Shown here piece after piece: positions 15,019 through 23,100 of a stretch of DNA of 38,718 bases. A program made the position numbers and the translations under genes. Source of the stretch: Bacillota bacterium (lineage in GTDB: Bacteria; Bacillota; Clostridia; Christensenellales; SZUA-584); assembly GCA_023461435.1 (NCBI GenBank), contig JAEYLC010000021.1, forward strand, positions 1-38,718. The letters are read 5' to 3'. The first letter of the stretch is position 1, and the number at the start of each line of letters is the position of its first letter. The notes beneath the pieces are model-generated. The model ran no database searches, was not told the DNA's origin, and saw only the letters and a program-made list of their open reading frames with translations.

Positions 15019-16320
15019 ATGATCAAAGCAGGATTGATCGGCGGCAGGCTCTCACACAGCATTTCGCCGCAGATTCACGAAAAATTCTGGCACTTAACGG
15101 GCAAGCTTGGGCGCTACTCTTTGCTCGAGATGACCGAGCGGCACCTTGGCGAGCGGCTCGGCGAGCTGCAGGCCCAAGGCTATGCGGGCGTCAATGTGAC
15201 CATCCCTCATAAGACGGCGGTGATGCGGTATCTTGACGTGCTCTCCCCCGAAGCCGACGCGATCGGCGCGGTGAACACGGTGCATTTTTTTTCGGGCAAG
15301 CGCATCGGCCACAACACCGATTATTTCGGTTTAAAATCGCTGCTCGAGCAGAACGGCTTCGGGCTCTCCGGACGGTGCGTGGTGATACTTGGCTCGGGCG
15401 GCGCGGCGCGCTGCGCGCTCAGCCTCGCGAAGGATGAGCAGGCCGCCGAAGTTTTCGTCGTGAGCCGCAGCCCTGAAAAGGCCGACCCGAAGCTTGGCGC
15501 CGTGAGCTACGATGTGCTCGAAAACCTTGATAAGATTGATGTGCTGATCAACGCCACGCCCGTTGGCATGTCTCCGAACGTGGACGACTGCCCCGCGTCC
15601 GATAAAGTGATTGAAAAGTGCGGCGACGTGGTGGATATGGTCTACAACCCCGAGCGCACCGTGCTGCTGCAAAAGGCCGCAAAGATGGGCAAGGGCATTG
15701 CGAACGGGCTCTGGATGCTCTGCGCGCAGGCGCTCAAGGCCGAGGAAATCTGGACAGGCAAGGAATTTGACGAGGACATCTGCCGCACGATTTACAATGC
15801 CCTCAAATCCCCCGTGCCGCGCACCAACGTCGTGCTGATCGGCATGCCGGGCAGCGGCAAATCCACCATCGGGCGCAGTCTCGCCGAGCGGCTTTTTATG
15901 CGCTTTTCGGACACCGACGCGATGATCGAAGCGCGTCACGGGCTGATACAGGCCATATTCGATGCGCAGGGAGAGCCCGCGTTCCGCGATATGGAGCTGC
16001 AAGCCGCACGGGAGACCGCGAACCGGCAAAACACCGTGATCTCCACGGGCGGCGGCATCGTGCAGACCGCGCCCGCGATGAACGCGCTCAAGGAAACGGG
16101 CCTCGCCGTCTATATCGACAGGCCGCTCGAAACGCTGCTTGCCGAGGTGGATATCTCGGGGCGGCCGCTGCTGGCCGGCGGGCGTCAGCAGCTCATCACG
16201 CTGTGGGGCAGGCGAAACGCGCTGTACCAGCAGTACGCGGACTTAACCGTTATCAACAACGGCTCCGCGCAGCAATGCGCCGACGAAATCATACGAAAGC
16301 TGGAGGAAATGAAGAAATGA
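15019..16320 (+). CDS. Fused shikimate dehydrogenase-shikimate kinase
   Basis: One 433-residue frame carries two enzymes in series. Residues 1 to about 262 are shikimate dehydrogenase (AroE): LSHSISP shikimate-binding serines (11-17), NVTIPHK with catalytic Lys65, NTD with Asp101, and the NADP loop GSGGAA (125-130). Residues about 270-433 are shikimate kinase (AroK): Walker A GMPGSGKST (275-283), the SDTDAMIE substrate motif, STGGGIV, and a SGRPLLAG lid region. The linker is only about 8 residues. It thus converts 3-dehydroshikimate to shikimate 3-phosphate, steps four and five, in one chain. No internal stop or frameshift separates the domains. GGAG precedes the ATG. The stop overlaps the aroQ start (ATGA). 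Confidence 0.95.
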   Translation: MIKAGLIGGRLSHSISPQIHEKFWHLTGKLGRYSLLEMTERHLGERLGELQAQGYAGVNVTIPHKTAVMRYLDVLSPEADAIGAVNTVHFFSGKRIGHNTDYFGLKSLLEQNGFGLSGRCVVILGSGGAARCALSLAKDEQAAEVFVVSRSPEKADPKLGAVSYDVLENLDKIDVLINATPVGMSPNVDDCPASDKVIEKCGDVVDMVYNPERTVLLQKAAKMGKGIANGLWMLCAQALKAEEIWTGKEFDEDICRTIYNALKSPVPRTNVVLIGMPGSGKSTIGRSLAERLFMRFSDTDAMIEARHGLIQAIFDAQGEPAFRDMELQAARETANRQNTVISTGGGIVQTAPAMNALKETGLAVYIDRPLETLLAEVDISGRPLLAGGRQQLITLWGRRNALYQQYADLTVINNGSAQQCADEIIRKLEEMKK

Positions 16321-16748
16321 AGATACTCGTGATCAACGGGCCAAACCTCAATCTTTTGGGGTCTCGCGAGCCGGACATTTACGGCAGGCAGGATTACGCG
16401 GCGCTATTAAAGCAGTTTGACGACTTCGCGAAAGAGCGCGGCATCACGATCGACGCGTTCCAGAGCAACAGCGAGGGCGCGCTGATTGATAAAATCCACG
16501 CCGCGGCGGGTGTGTATGACGGCATCGTGATCAATCCGGGCGCGTATACGCATTACAGCATCGCGATACTTGACGCGCTCAAAGCGATCGATGTCCCGGC
16601 GATTGAGGTGCATTTGAGCAATATCGCCGCAAGGGAGGATTTCCGGCATACATCCGTCACGGCGGCGGGGTGCATCGGGCAGATTTCGGGCCTGGGTTTT
16701 GATTCGTATTTTCTCGCGATAGAGGGATTGATGAACAAGGTGAAATAG
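16317..16748 (+). CDS. aroQ: 3-dehydroquinate dehydratase, type II
   Basis: It dehydrates 3-dehydroquinate to 3-dehydroshikimate, the third shikimate step. The 143-residue protein is of the dodecameric type II class: NGPNLNLLGSREPDIYG with the catalytic Arg and Tyr (7-23), FQSNSEGALID, INPGAYTHYSIAI, and EVHLSNIAAREDFRHTS with the catalytic His. The start is the ATG at 16317 inside the upstream stop overlap; a longer open frame upstream lacks a suitable site. It is the last gene of the operon; no terminator is evident in the 59 bases before the next, convergent gene. Confidence 0.96.
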   Translation: MKILVINGPNLNLLGSREPDIYGRQDYAALLKQFDDFAKERGITIDAFQSNSEGALIDKIHAAAGVYDGIVINPGAYTHYSIAILDALKAIDVPAIEVHLSNIAAREDFRHTSVTAAGCIGQISGLGFDSYFLAIEGLMNKVK

Positions 16749-16807
16749 TTATGGGTGGGTCTCTGTCGCCCGTCCGTTAAATTCGTGCAAAAACTCAAAA
16801 GTCTTAT

Positions 16808-18256
16808 TCAATCTGTTTCAATTTTAAATGAGATATTTTCGATATTTTTAATTGTACGCGTTTTAAAGTTTTTAAAATCCTTACTTGTCTTTTTAGCCCA
16901 ATTAAACTGCATACCTCTAAAAGAAAAATCATACCATCTTTGAGGCGAGTTGCTTATAAATTCTAGCACGTCAATAATATTTGTCGAATCTAAGGCGAGC
17001 ATTTCAATTTCACTTAAACCAAGTATTCTTATATTAGCATGAATAAATTTATACATTGGATCATTAATTTCTATTTTTAATCTTGCACAAGCAATATTTG
17101 CAATTTCTTCTCTATCTAGATAATTATCTTCCAAAACAATGACTACTCCATAAGTATCAACAAGATTAGAATGAGTGTTTGACTTAAAACCAAATTCTTT
17201 GGCACAAAACTTTTTTATATTTTTAAATATCTGCACAACATTATTTGCCATCTTGTCTGAAACTTCTTTTTGAATTTTAGGATTGAGCTCCCTAAAATTA
17301 GTAGAAGGAACTGATGATTTTATGTCCATTAATACTACTTTATTATTTGTTCTCAGCATTAGATCAGGCGATCTAAACTCTTTTTTTCCAATCTTATATA
17401 CAAATTCACCTTGAATCTCACTATAGACATTATTGGATGAATGAATAAAATGAATATAATTTTCTAAAACCTCCTTACCTACTAATTCCCGCAACTTATT
17501 ATTTCCTTCAGTTAAACGATATAATAAGGAACTTGTACATGCATCTTTGATTGCATATGGGATAGGATAATAAAGAAAATCTCCTTGAGATATAAAAGGA
17601 TATTGAAAAAAAAGCTTGAAACCCATCAAACAATTCTCAACCTTGTGGTTAAATAAATCCATTTGTATATCAATATAATTAACTCTTTCTATTGTTAACA
17701 ATCTAGCTGCATTAGGATGGAATTTTAGTATTTTTTCAAAATATACTCGTGGCAATTCTTTAGAAATAGAGATGCTACAGAGACATAAGAAGCTTCCCAA
17801 AGATAATACTTCATCATAATTAACATCGAATTTTTTAAAAAATTCACTTTTCATGTCGATTCTGTTATTACAAAAATTAAAAAAGTAATTGTACCTGTAA
17901 AAATTTATAAAGTAATCCTCTTGGAGACTGAATTGATTTATCTGAAGGTTAGAAACATAATATCTAATATTCTTAATGCCCAACTTATACGCAGGAGGAA
18001 CGAATTTTTTTATTAAATTAATCATTTCATTGAACACTGGCATAAAATCGCCGTCAATTAGTTTCTTCTCATTTTCGTATTTTGCTAAAATTGACAAGAC
18101 AGCGAATACTTCCAATTCGTGCGGATAAACAAAGACTTCTCCGAATTTCTTATTCTTATATTTTCTATATTCAGCAAGACATAACTTATAACACAACTCC
18201 ATTTTATTGTCAAAGCAGTAATTTTTTAATATTTCAATTATTCCATCTAATGTCAT
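16808..18256 (-). CDS. AT-rich orphan with PD-(D/E)XK-like nuclease motif
   Basis: I do not recognise the 482-residue protein as a named family. Its base composition is far more AT-rich than the aro operon beside it, and its codons favour A/T endings and AAA/AAT, which points to transfer. In the C-terminal third it contains RSPDLMLRTNNKVVLMDIKSS: a PD pair followed after 12 residues by D-I-K on a hydrophobic strand, preceded by a glutamate-bearing helix (KEVLENYIHF). This is the arrangement of PD-(D/E)XK nucleases. The N-terminal 250 residues are helical and rich in Phe, Tyr and Asn. The start was set at the ATG at 18256; a TTG at 18268 is also possible. A defence-related role is an inference only. 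Confidence 0.65.
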   Translation of the reverse strand: MTLDGIIEILKNYCFDNKMELCYKLCLAEYRKYKNKKFGEVFVYPHELEVFAVLSILAKYENEKKLIDGDFMPVFNEMINLIKKFVPPAYKLGIKNIRYYVSNLQINQFSLQEDYFINFYRYNYFFNFCNNRIDMKSEFFKKFDVNYDEVLSLGSFLCLCSISISKELPRVYFEKILKFHPNAARLLTIERVNYIDIQMDLFNHKVENCLMGFKLFFQYPFISQGDFLYYPIPYAIKDACTSSLLYRLTEGNNKLRELVGKEVLENYIHFIHSSNNVYSEIQGEFVYKIGKKEFRSPDLMLRTNNKVVLMDIKSSVPSTNFRELNPKIQKEVSDKMANNVVQIFKNIKKFCAKEFGFKSNTHSNLVDTYGVVIVLEDNYLDREEIANIACARLKIEINDPMYKFIHANIRILGLSEIEMLALDSTNIIDVLEFISNSPQRWYDFSFRGMQFNWAKKTSKDFKNFKTRTIKNIENISFKIETD

Positions 18257-18292
18257 GATCTTTTCCAAAGCATATAATAGTTTTTCACTACT

Positions 18293-18321
18293 ATATTATT
18301 ACACTGCAACAATGTTGTAAA
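18293..18321 (-). promoter_or_regulatory. Probable promoter of the AT-rich orphan
   Basis: On the minus strand TTTACA (18321-18316) and TAATAT (18298-18293) are 17 bases apart, about 40 bases before the start. Local AT richness makes chance matches more likely. Confidence 0.4.
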
Positions 18322-18578
18322 TATTATCTTAGTGTCTATTAGTTATTGCTGTCGCGTAGTTCCAATCAATGTTTCGCACAAACATTTGGAATAGTTTAGA
18401 AACCGCACCAACCTGCAGTATTATGCAATGTGAATTTCGCAGCTAACCTAAATCTTATACTACTTTAAACCTAACATTGACTCATAATAAATTAACACCA
18501 GCATGAAAATTCATGACATATAGCTGTCATGTTTGTTTTGCTATCATAGTCTTATCAAGTTTGAAAGAGGTAAGTCAT
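18322..18578. other. AT-rich divergent intergenic region
   Basis: This stretch between the divergent orphan gene and the GyrI-like gene has no coding frame of note. The only clear structure is the inverted repeat described separately at 18512-18531. Confidence 0.5.
18512..18547 (+). promoter_or_regulatory. Inverted repeat and possible promoter of the GyrI-like gene
   Basis: CATGACA (18512-18518) and TGTCATG (18525-18531) are perfect inverted arms around six bases. A -10-like TATCAT (18542-18547) follows with no good -35, whose place is taken by the palindrome. This suggests activator or repressor binding there. Confidence 0.45.
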
Positions 18579-19052
18579 ATGAATTATGAAGTTGTGGAAC
18601 TATCCGAAAAAACTGTCGTGGGACTGACGGCACGCACAAACAATACCGCGCCCGATATGAGCGCCGTGATCGGCGGCTTGTGGAACCGTTTCTTTGGGGA
18701 AGGCATTTACAGCGCCATCGAGCAAAAAGCAAATGAAAAATCTCTGGGCATTTACACGGATTACGCGGGAAACGAAACCGGCGACTATAGCATTGTCGTG
18801 GCCTGTGAAGTGAAAGCCGTCGGTGCTGTTCCAAACGGTGTCGTCGTCAAAAAAATACCCGCGGGCAGGTACGCGAAATTCGAGGTGACCGGGCACATGC
18901 AAGCCGCCGTCGCGGAATTCTGGCAGCAGCTGTGGGCCATGGAACTCCCCCGCGCCTATGTATGCGACTTCGAGGAATATCAAAACGCCGATCCCGAAAA
19001 CGCGCTGATTCATATCTATATCGGTTTGAAAAACAAACTGTCAATTGAGTGA
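18579..19052 (+). CDS. GyrI-like effector-binding domain protein
   Basis: The 157-residue protein has the GyrI/Rob effector-binding fold pattern: VVELSEKTVVGLTARTNN at the start, the AVIGGLWNRFF helix, IYTDYAGNETGDYSIVVACEV strands, KKIPAGRYAKFEVTG, and a final DPENALIHIYIGLK strand. Such stand-alone domains bind small hydrophobic or cationic compounds and are often associated with MerR/AraC-type regulators or detoxification. The start is the ATG preceded by AAAGAGG; the open frame extends farther upstream without a site. Its composition matches the GC-rich core genome, unlike the genes on either side. Confidence 0.85.
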   Translation: MNYEVVELSEKTVVGLTARTNNTAPDMSAVIGGLWNRFFGEGIYSAIEQKANEKSLGIYTDYAGNETGDYSIVVACEVKAVGAVPNGVVVKKIPAGRYAKFEVTGHMQAAVAEFWQQLWAMELPRAYVCDFEEYQNADPENALIHIYIGLKNKLSIE

Positions 19053-19106
19053 GATTGTTTTGTACAACAAAAATGCCGGACAGCCTCCACTCGTATGCGC
19101 AATTAA

Positions 19107-19192
19107 GTAGGGAACGACCCCCGCTTGTGCCCCGAAGGGGTATGTCGTTCCGCCCAGTAAACCCGCGGAGCGGTACGGAGACCGCCCCCTAC
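19107..19192. repeat. GTAGGG...CCCTAC dispersed intergenic repeat
   Basis: The element begins GTAGGGAACGACCC and ends with CCCTAC, giving short terminal inverted repeats. Inside, GGAACGAC pairs with GTCGTTCC, enclosing a small CCCC/GGGG hairpin. A shorter relative lies at 24571-24597, and pieces occur near 24771 and 27633. It fills most of the gap between the GyrI-like gene and the hydrolase. Confidence 0.7.
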
Positions 19193-19246
19193 AATTCGTT
19201 GAATAATGGAGGAAACAACTCCAAATGGGACATCGTCCTAATTATT

Positions 19247-20038
19247 TTATTCGTCAACATGTTTTAAAAACGCCCGAAGCTCCGCGTTAAAGGCTTCGGG
19301 ATTATCGATGTTGGCGCAATGCCCCGCATCTTGGATGAGTGTGAAGCGCGAGCCCGGTTCCAGTCTGTGCAGCCTTTGCCCTGCTTCGAGCGCCAGCGGC
19401 GTATCATGCTCACCGCACAGTATGAGCAGAGGATAAGAAACAGGCGCATCGGTGTCCACGAAGAAGCGCTCCATGCCGCCCATATACATAAAAGACCGCC
19501 GCGAAAATCCGCTGATCGCCTGCGTGAAGAGCTCTCTGCTCTCTTGCGAATATATTGTGGTCTCCACCACATGCGCCTTGAATTTCTTCATAGATATCAG
19601 CATATAGAAGAGCCATTTAAATATGGCTTTTCGCTGTTCTTTGAGTATGTGCTTGTTGTCCTTGTGTATCGAATATCCGCCGACGATCGTGACGGACAAC
19701 ACACGCTCGGGAAATGCCGCCGCCACAGCCTGAACCACGATTGACCCGAGAGACACGCCCGCCAAATGCGCTTTGCCAACCCCTGACGCATCGAGTATGC
19801 CCGCAATGATATCCGGCATATGGCTCATGTCCACCCTGACCTTTCGCGGCTGGCTTTTGCCATGCGACACCATATCCACCGCGATCACGTGATAATCCTT
19901 CGCAAAGTATGCCATCTGGTGCGTGAACATGGTGTGGTCTCCAAAAGCGGGATGCAAAAATACAATGACCGGCTTGCCGGGGCTGCCTTCCTCGCTGTAA
20001 AAAACCTCCATGTCCTTATAAGCAAGCGTTTTGTTCAT
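19247..20038 (-). CDS. Alpha/beta-fold hydrolase
   Basis: The 263-residue soluble protein is an alpha/beta hydrolase. It shows the oxyanion region VIVFLHPAFGDH, the nucleophile elbow GVSLGS with Ser96, the acid in GEHD (Asp212) and the catalytic DAGHCANIDNP histidine (His240). The substrate is not evident; relatives include esterases, peptidases and C-C hydrolases. It overlaps the upstream PadR-type regulator by four bases (ATGA), so it is probably repressed by that regulator and induced by a compound it may detoxify. Confidence 0.88.
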   Translation of the reverse strand: MNKTLAYKDMEVFYSEEGSPGKPVIVFLHPAFGDHTMFTHQMAYFAKDYHVIAVDMVSHGKSQPRKVRVDMSHMPDIIAGILDASGVGKAHLAGVSLGSIVVQAVAAAFPERVLSVTIVGGYSIHKDNKHILKEQRKAIFKWLFYMLISMKKFKAHVVETTIYSQESRELFTQAISGFSRRSFMYMGGMERFFVDTDAPVSYPLLILCGEHDTPLALEAGQRLHRLEPGSRFTLIQDAGHCANIDNPEAFNAELRAFLKHVDE

Positions 20039-20577
20039 ACTTCTACCTCCAATTCATCATATAACCCGCGCAGCCACCCCAGCATCGACGCAAGCTGATG
20101 TATGCCCATCGACAGCGTTTTTAGCTGAAACCTTGCCACATCTTCATACCCTACCGGAATGGCTTTTTGGCCATACGCGTTATCGGCCTGCCTGTATTCG
20201 GCCAGCAGTTTTTCGATATTGTCCGCCGCCGATTTGACGATTTGCTTTCTCTCGCCCGCCGTCATCAGCCCGAGAAAAAACAGCCGCGTGCTTAATTCCG
20301 CATCCAGCCTGGAGACACTCTCCATAAACGTATCGGTCAGCATCCACTGCGAAAAAGCAAGCCGCCCCGCCTCCGTGATGCGATATGTGTTCTTTTTGCG
20401 CCCGCCTTCTGACACTTCGACAGTGGCCCATCCGGCGCTCAGCAGTTTTTTGAGCGTCGCCTGAACACTGCCGAGGCTCGGCTGGTAAAACGGCGAGACG
20501 CGCAGCTTCAGCGCTTTTAAAATATCGTACTGGGTGAGCCCGCGCAGGCACAGAAACCCGAGCAGTACATACGCCAT
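20035..20577 (-). CDS. PadR-family transcriptional regulator
   Basis: The 180-residue protein has an N-terminal winged helix of PadR type (AYVLLGFLCLRGLTQYDILKAL, then FYQPSLGSVQATLKKLLSAGWATV and the RKKNTYRITEAGR wing) and a C-terminal helical dimerisation domain (about 85-175) as in Vir-type PadR proteins. The frame extends to an ATG at 20601, but that codon lies next to the -10 box, so the ATG at 20577 was chosen. A perfect palindrome lies between its -35 and -10 elements, which indicates autorepression of this two-gene operon. Confidence 0.88.
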   Translation of the reverse strand: MAYVLLGFLCLRGLTQYDILKALKLRVSPFYQPSLGSVQATLKKLLSAGWATVEVSEGGRKKNTYRITEAGRLAFSQWMLTDTFMESVSRLDAELSTRLFFLGLMTAGERKQIVKSAADNIEKLLAEYRQADNAYGQKAIPVGYEDVARFQLKTLSMGIHQLASMLGWLRGLYDELEVEV

Positions 20578-20601
20578 CAATCTCACATCCTTTCTGCGCA
20601 T

Positions 20602-20631
20602 ATTATAATATACCTATTAGGTATATTGCAA
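20602..20631 (-). promoter_or_regulatory. PadR operon promoter with perfect palindromic operator
   Basis: On the minus strand TTGCAA (20631-20626) and TATAAT (20607-20602) are 18 bases apart. AATATACCTA (20607-20616) and its exact complement TAGGTATATT (20618-20627) flank a single central T at 20617. The palindrome fills the spacer, so bound repressor would exclude polymerase. Confidence 0.85.
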
Positions 20632-20765
20632 GGGTAAAATGAAAACCGTGTGTTTCGCATGGCTTACATCACTTATGGGCAAAATTCGTTTGGAACTGTA
20701 TTACGGTTTAAGCGAGAAATGGGTATTATATAATTTGCTTATCATATCTTTTTATAAAAGAGTTC

Positions 20766-21809
20766 TTATAAACATATATAGTATTCATAATTTTCTTTTG
20801 CATAAAAGTCAACACATAATCCAACTGGCACATTTTCGCCACTACATGTTGATGCTACAGGAACACTATTAATCTGTATTGAAATTATTTTTCCATAACG
20901 AAATTCTTTCGCATGGTTCATTGCATATAAGTTATCACCTTCTTTAATTTCTATATTATTATTATTAATACATACTATTTTATTGTTAATAATTTTTATG
21001 GGAGTCCCTAATTTTACTTTGTCAGTTTTTTGGAATAATAAGAGATTTAAATTATAGTCTAATATTTCAAATATAGCTCTTATTAATACTTTTACATAAT
21101 TGATGTATTCTTTTAATATATCTAAAGATAATAATTCATCACTATCAACTCCATGTGAGATTAGATTTCTACGTTCCACCAAATCTTGCAAAATAGCATA
21201 GTAATAATCTTCATGCCTCTTGCCCAATTCCTCAAGATTGCACTGTTCTTTTTGCATAAAAAAATCTCTTACTAAGTCTGTTTGGTAAATACTCCTCGTA
21301 ATATTGTTTATACCTAAATTTTTAAAGAAGTCTCTAATGCTGTCCATTCTAAAATTCGCAGCGTGATATGTGAACGCATCTACATTAAGCGAATACTCGG
21401 TAATATTATTAGATATACAACTATTTAAATTTTGAATGACTTTATTTACAGATATATTTCCATATTTGTTTAAACAAAAAATGTAATTTATTAAATTTGC
21501 TGAAAATACCAAATGATTATCTTTAATTACTTTTGGTAAATCCTTAAAATCTTTAATTTTTGCATTAATCGTCAAAAGATATGATTTCACTATTTGCTCT
21601 ATGTAACTCTCAAGTATCCCATATAATGTTATAACAATTAAATTATAATCATAGATTCTTTTATCTTGAAGCATATTTAATTGAATAATTTTCTCAGAGC
21701 AGGGCTCATTATTTGCTACAAAAGCAATATTATTTAAGTCTTGCACTAAAACAATATAAGAAATAAGGTTATCCGCTCTCTTCAAATATTCGTCAAGTAC
21801 GGCTTTCAT
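20766..21809 (-). CDS. HEPN-domain protein of the MAE_28990/MAE_18760 type
   Basis: The 347-residue AT-rich product has a helical N-terminal domain of HEPN type: the YNLIVITLYGILESYIEQIVKSYL helix and, near residue 214, ERRNLISHG, which carries the R-X4-H ribonuclease signature of HEPN proteins. It fits the MAE_28990/MAE_18760-like HEPN group that is paired with DUF262 proteins. The C-terminal 110 residues are beta-rich and unassigned. The start was set at the ATG at 21809, after AAAGG; a GTG nine bases upstream is less likely. It overlaps the DUF262 gene by 17 bases and is thus translationally coupled to it. An RNase toxin role is inferred from the family. Confidence 0.78.
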   Translation of the reverse strand: MKAVLDEYLKRADNLISYIVLVQDLNNIAFVANNEPCSEKIIQLNMLQDKRIYDYNLIVITLYGILESYIEQIVKSYLLTINAKIKDFKDLPKVIKDNHLVFSANLINYIFCLNKYGNISVNKVIQNLNSCISNNITEYSLNVDAFTYHAANFRMDSIRDFFKNLGINNITRSIYQTDLVRDFFMQKEQCNLEELGKRHEDYYYAILQDLVERRNLISHGVDSDELLSLDILKEYINYVKVLIRAIFEILDYNLNLLLFQKTDKVKLGTPIKIINNKIVCINNNNIEIKEGDNLYAMNHAKEFRYGKIISIQINSVPVASTCSGENVPVGLCVDFYAKENYEYYICL

Positions 21810-23040
21810 TTTTTTCACCTTTTATAAAGCGCTTGAAGAATTTTAAAAATATTTCTCTTCTTTTTTCTATATCAGATTTATTATTGCTTCTGCCTTCAAA
21901 AACAGAATAATTTTGCTCATACAAATTCTTTAAACCTTCTTGTAAATCTCTCTTTTGAGCGATGAATTTACTTTTATGTTCTAACAAATTTGAAACAGCA
22001 TACATAAGTGGGTCATAAATAGTAGTTGTTGCTCTGGCAAACCAATTCCAAGATACCCCATCTCTAGTTCCTCTTCGCCGCCACATATAAAATGCTGCCT
22101 CACCAAACAGATCATATATTAACTTGATAGTATCATTAAATAATTCTTCAAGTCTTTTTAATAAGCCTGGGTTGAAGGAATTAGCTCTCCTTAAATATAT
22201 ATCTAAAAATTCATTCAATGATCTATTTGAGTACCCATCAATTTGACGCATTGCAAAAAAACGCAATACATACTCAACATCGTCCATCTTTTTATATATT
22301 TCATTTTCAAGTAGTTCGTTTTCAATTAAATTCTCTTGTTTTATAATATCCATTGTTTGTTGGTCATTCAAATCAATATTAGGGATATCAAACATAGCAC
22401 ATAAATATTTGTTTCTCGATAAATCAATACATAACTTATTCATCGGTCCATTATATAAGGCATTTCTTGTTTCTTGGCCTTCTAATTTAACCCCGCCACT
22501 ATTTATTCTTTCGAAGACAAGTTGTTTCATTTTCTGTGCTTCTTCAGAATCTTTTGCACTTTCTTGTAGTAGTATTATCGAAGAAATATATCGTCTATCT
22601 ATTCCTTGCTTTATTCTTTCTGGTAAGCTTTTGTAATTTCTACAGTTAAGTTCTGGCCAAAACTGTAATTCACACAGTTCAAAGCTATTATTATAAAAGT
22701 CATAAATAGTGGTCAAACGTTGTAAACCATCCATGACCTCGTAGTGAGAAAACTCATTTTCATATAAAAAGATTGGAGGGATCGGAACATTCATAATAAA
22801 GGATTCTATAAGCTTAGATTTTTTTGCATTATTCCATCTTCTTCTTCTTTGAAAATCAGGGTTTAGTTCATATTTGCCACTATCAATCATAATATTGATT
22901 GTATCAAGTGGATAACGTGCTTGTTCAGTTACTATCCTAACTTCACCTCGTAAATACTTATCATTAATCAATTCGTCGTTAAAAAATGCTTGAGTTATAG
23001 TAGACTCATCAAATTCAATCTGTTCATCTTTAAAGAGCAT
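21793..23040 (-). CDS. DUF262-domain protein, partner of the HEPN gene
   Basis: The 415-residue protein carries the DUF262 (ParB/sulfiredoxin-like) domain: PDFQRRRRWNNAKKSKLIES (61-80), PIPPIFLYE, and YEVMDGLQRLTTI with the DGxQR motif (104-108), then FERINSGGVKLEGQETRNALY (176-196). DUF262 is the N-terminal domain of type IV restriction enzymes such as GmrSD and of several defence proteins. Here it lacks the DUF1607/HNH half, and the C-terminal part is helical without a clear HNH. GGAGA precedes the ATG. With the overlapping HEPN gene it forms a recognised two-gene cassette of predicted antiviral or toxin-antitoxin function. The AT-rich composition marks it as acquired. Confidence 0.85.
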   Translation of the reverse strand: MLFKDEQIEFDESTITQAFFNDELINDKYLRGEVRIVTEQARYPLDTINIMIDSGKYELNPDFQRRRRWNNAKKSKLIESFIMNVPIPPIFLYENEFSHYEVMDGLQRLTTIYDFYNNSFELCELQFWPELNCRNYKSLPERIKQGIDRRYISSIILLQESAKDSEEAQKMKQLVFERINSGGVKLEGQETRNALYNGPMNKLCIDLSRNKYLCAMFDIPNIDLNDQQTMDIIKQENLIENELLENEIYKKMDDVEYVLRFFAMRQIDGYSNRSLNEFLDIYLRRANSFNPGLLKRLEELFNDTIKLIYDLFGEAAFYMWRRRGTRDGVSWNWFARATTTIYDPLMYAVSNLLEHKSKFIAQKRDLQEGLKNLYEQNYSVFEGRSNNKSDIEKRREIFLKFFKRFIKGEKNESRT

Positions 23041-23094
23041 CAGTTATGTCTCCTTTTTATAATCAATATTTCTTCGTTCAAAAATATTAATCAT

Positions 23095-23100
23095 ATTATA
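23095..23100 (-). promoter_or_regulatory. Extended -10 element before the DUF262/HEPN cassette
   Basis: On the minus strand TGT precedes a perfect TATAAT (23100-23095), an extended -10 box, about 55 bases before the start. No convincing -35 element was found. Confidence 0.4.

Noticed and set aside
20639..20872. Plus-strand frame between the PadR operator and the HEPN gene
   Set aside because: It overlaps the 3' end of the HEPN gene, lacks a ribosome binding site and reads as translated AT-rich noncoding DNA.
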